DNA of 6,646 nucleotides from Synergistaceae bacterium (GTDB lineage Bacteria > Synergistota > Synergistia > Synergistales > Aminobacteriaceae): positions 1-6,646 of the forward strand of contig JAISWV010000286.1 in NCBI GenBank assembly GCA_031270755.1, read 5' to 3'. Shown here one piece after another: positions 6,643 to 6,646 of the stretch; the first letter of the stretch is position 1, and each line of letters starts with the position of its first letter. The notes beneath the pieces were generated by a model, which did no database searches, had not been told where the DNA came from, and saw only the letters and a program-made list of their open reading frames with translations. Made by a program: the position numbers and the translations under genes.

Positions 6643-6646
6643 GCTC

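Noticed and set aside
1..6646. CRISPR array, tRNA, rRNA or insertion sequence
   Set aside because: No regularly spaced repeats, no cloverleaf or rRNA sequence recognised, and no transposase or terminal inverted repeats with target duplication.

Overview
This 6.6 kb window is bacterial. Base composition is moderately GC-rich and genes are closely packed, often with 4-base ATGA overlaps. The proteins resemble those of anaerobic, gut-type bacteria; a Synergistota- or Firmicutes-like host is a guess from general protein flavour, and no rRNA or marker gene fixes it.

Left part (1-4104, minus strand). Five genes are read leftward with tight spacing and look like one operon. In transcription order they are: a membrane protein of unknown function with a long acidic tail (4104-3247); an SMC-like/AAA_21 ATPase (3250-2280) with intact Walker A and signature motifs but no Walker B region, ending in another frame; a remnant of what I read as a retron/Septu-type HNH partner (TIGR02646 or PtuB-like, 2283-1911), with recognisable ends but no HNH centre; an intact type I L-asparaginase (1903-884); and the N-terminal part of an N-6 adenine DNA methylase with a PD-(D/E)XK nuclease-like domain (847-17), closed by an in-frame TGA beyond which the frame appears to resume.

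Middle (4105-4525). A roughly 420-base divergent intergenic region holds TATAAT boxes on both strands and, nearer mnmA, another TATAAT and a possible 32-codon leader ORF.

Right part. On the plus strand lie an intact tRNA 2-thiouridylase gene mnmA (4526-5629) and a shikimate-kinase-like P-loop kinase (5735-6319) that lacks the usual substrate-binding arginine. Facing them on the minus strand is the C-terminal scrap of an oligopeptide ABC transporter ATPase (OppF/DppF family, 6543-6310), itself apparently carrying an internal deletion.

The main theme is not a new working system but a decayed defence cluster. An ATPase/HNH pair and a methylase/nuclease are broken, while the asparaginase inside the same operon, and mnmA and the kinase beyond it, remain open. 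In three of the broken genes both ends of the recognised region survive and the middle is missing. This suggests repeated internal deletion, or, less excitingly, assembly errors.
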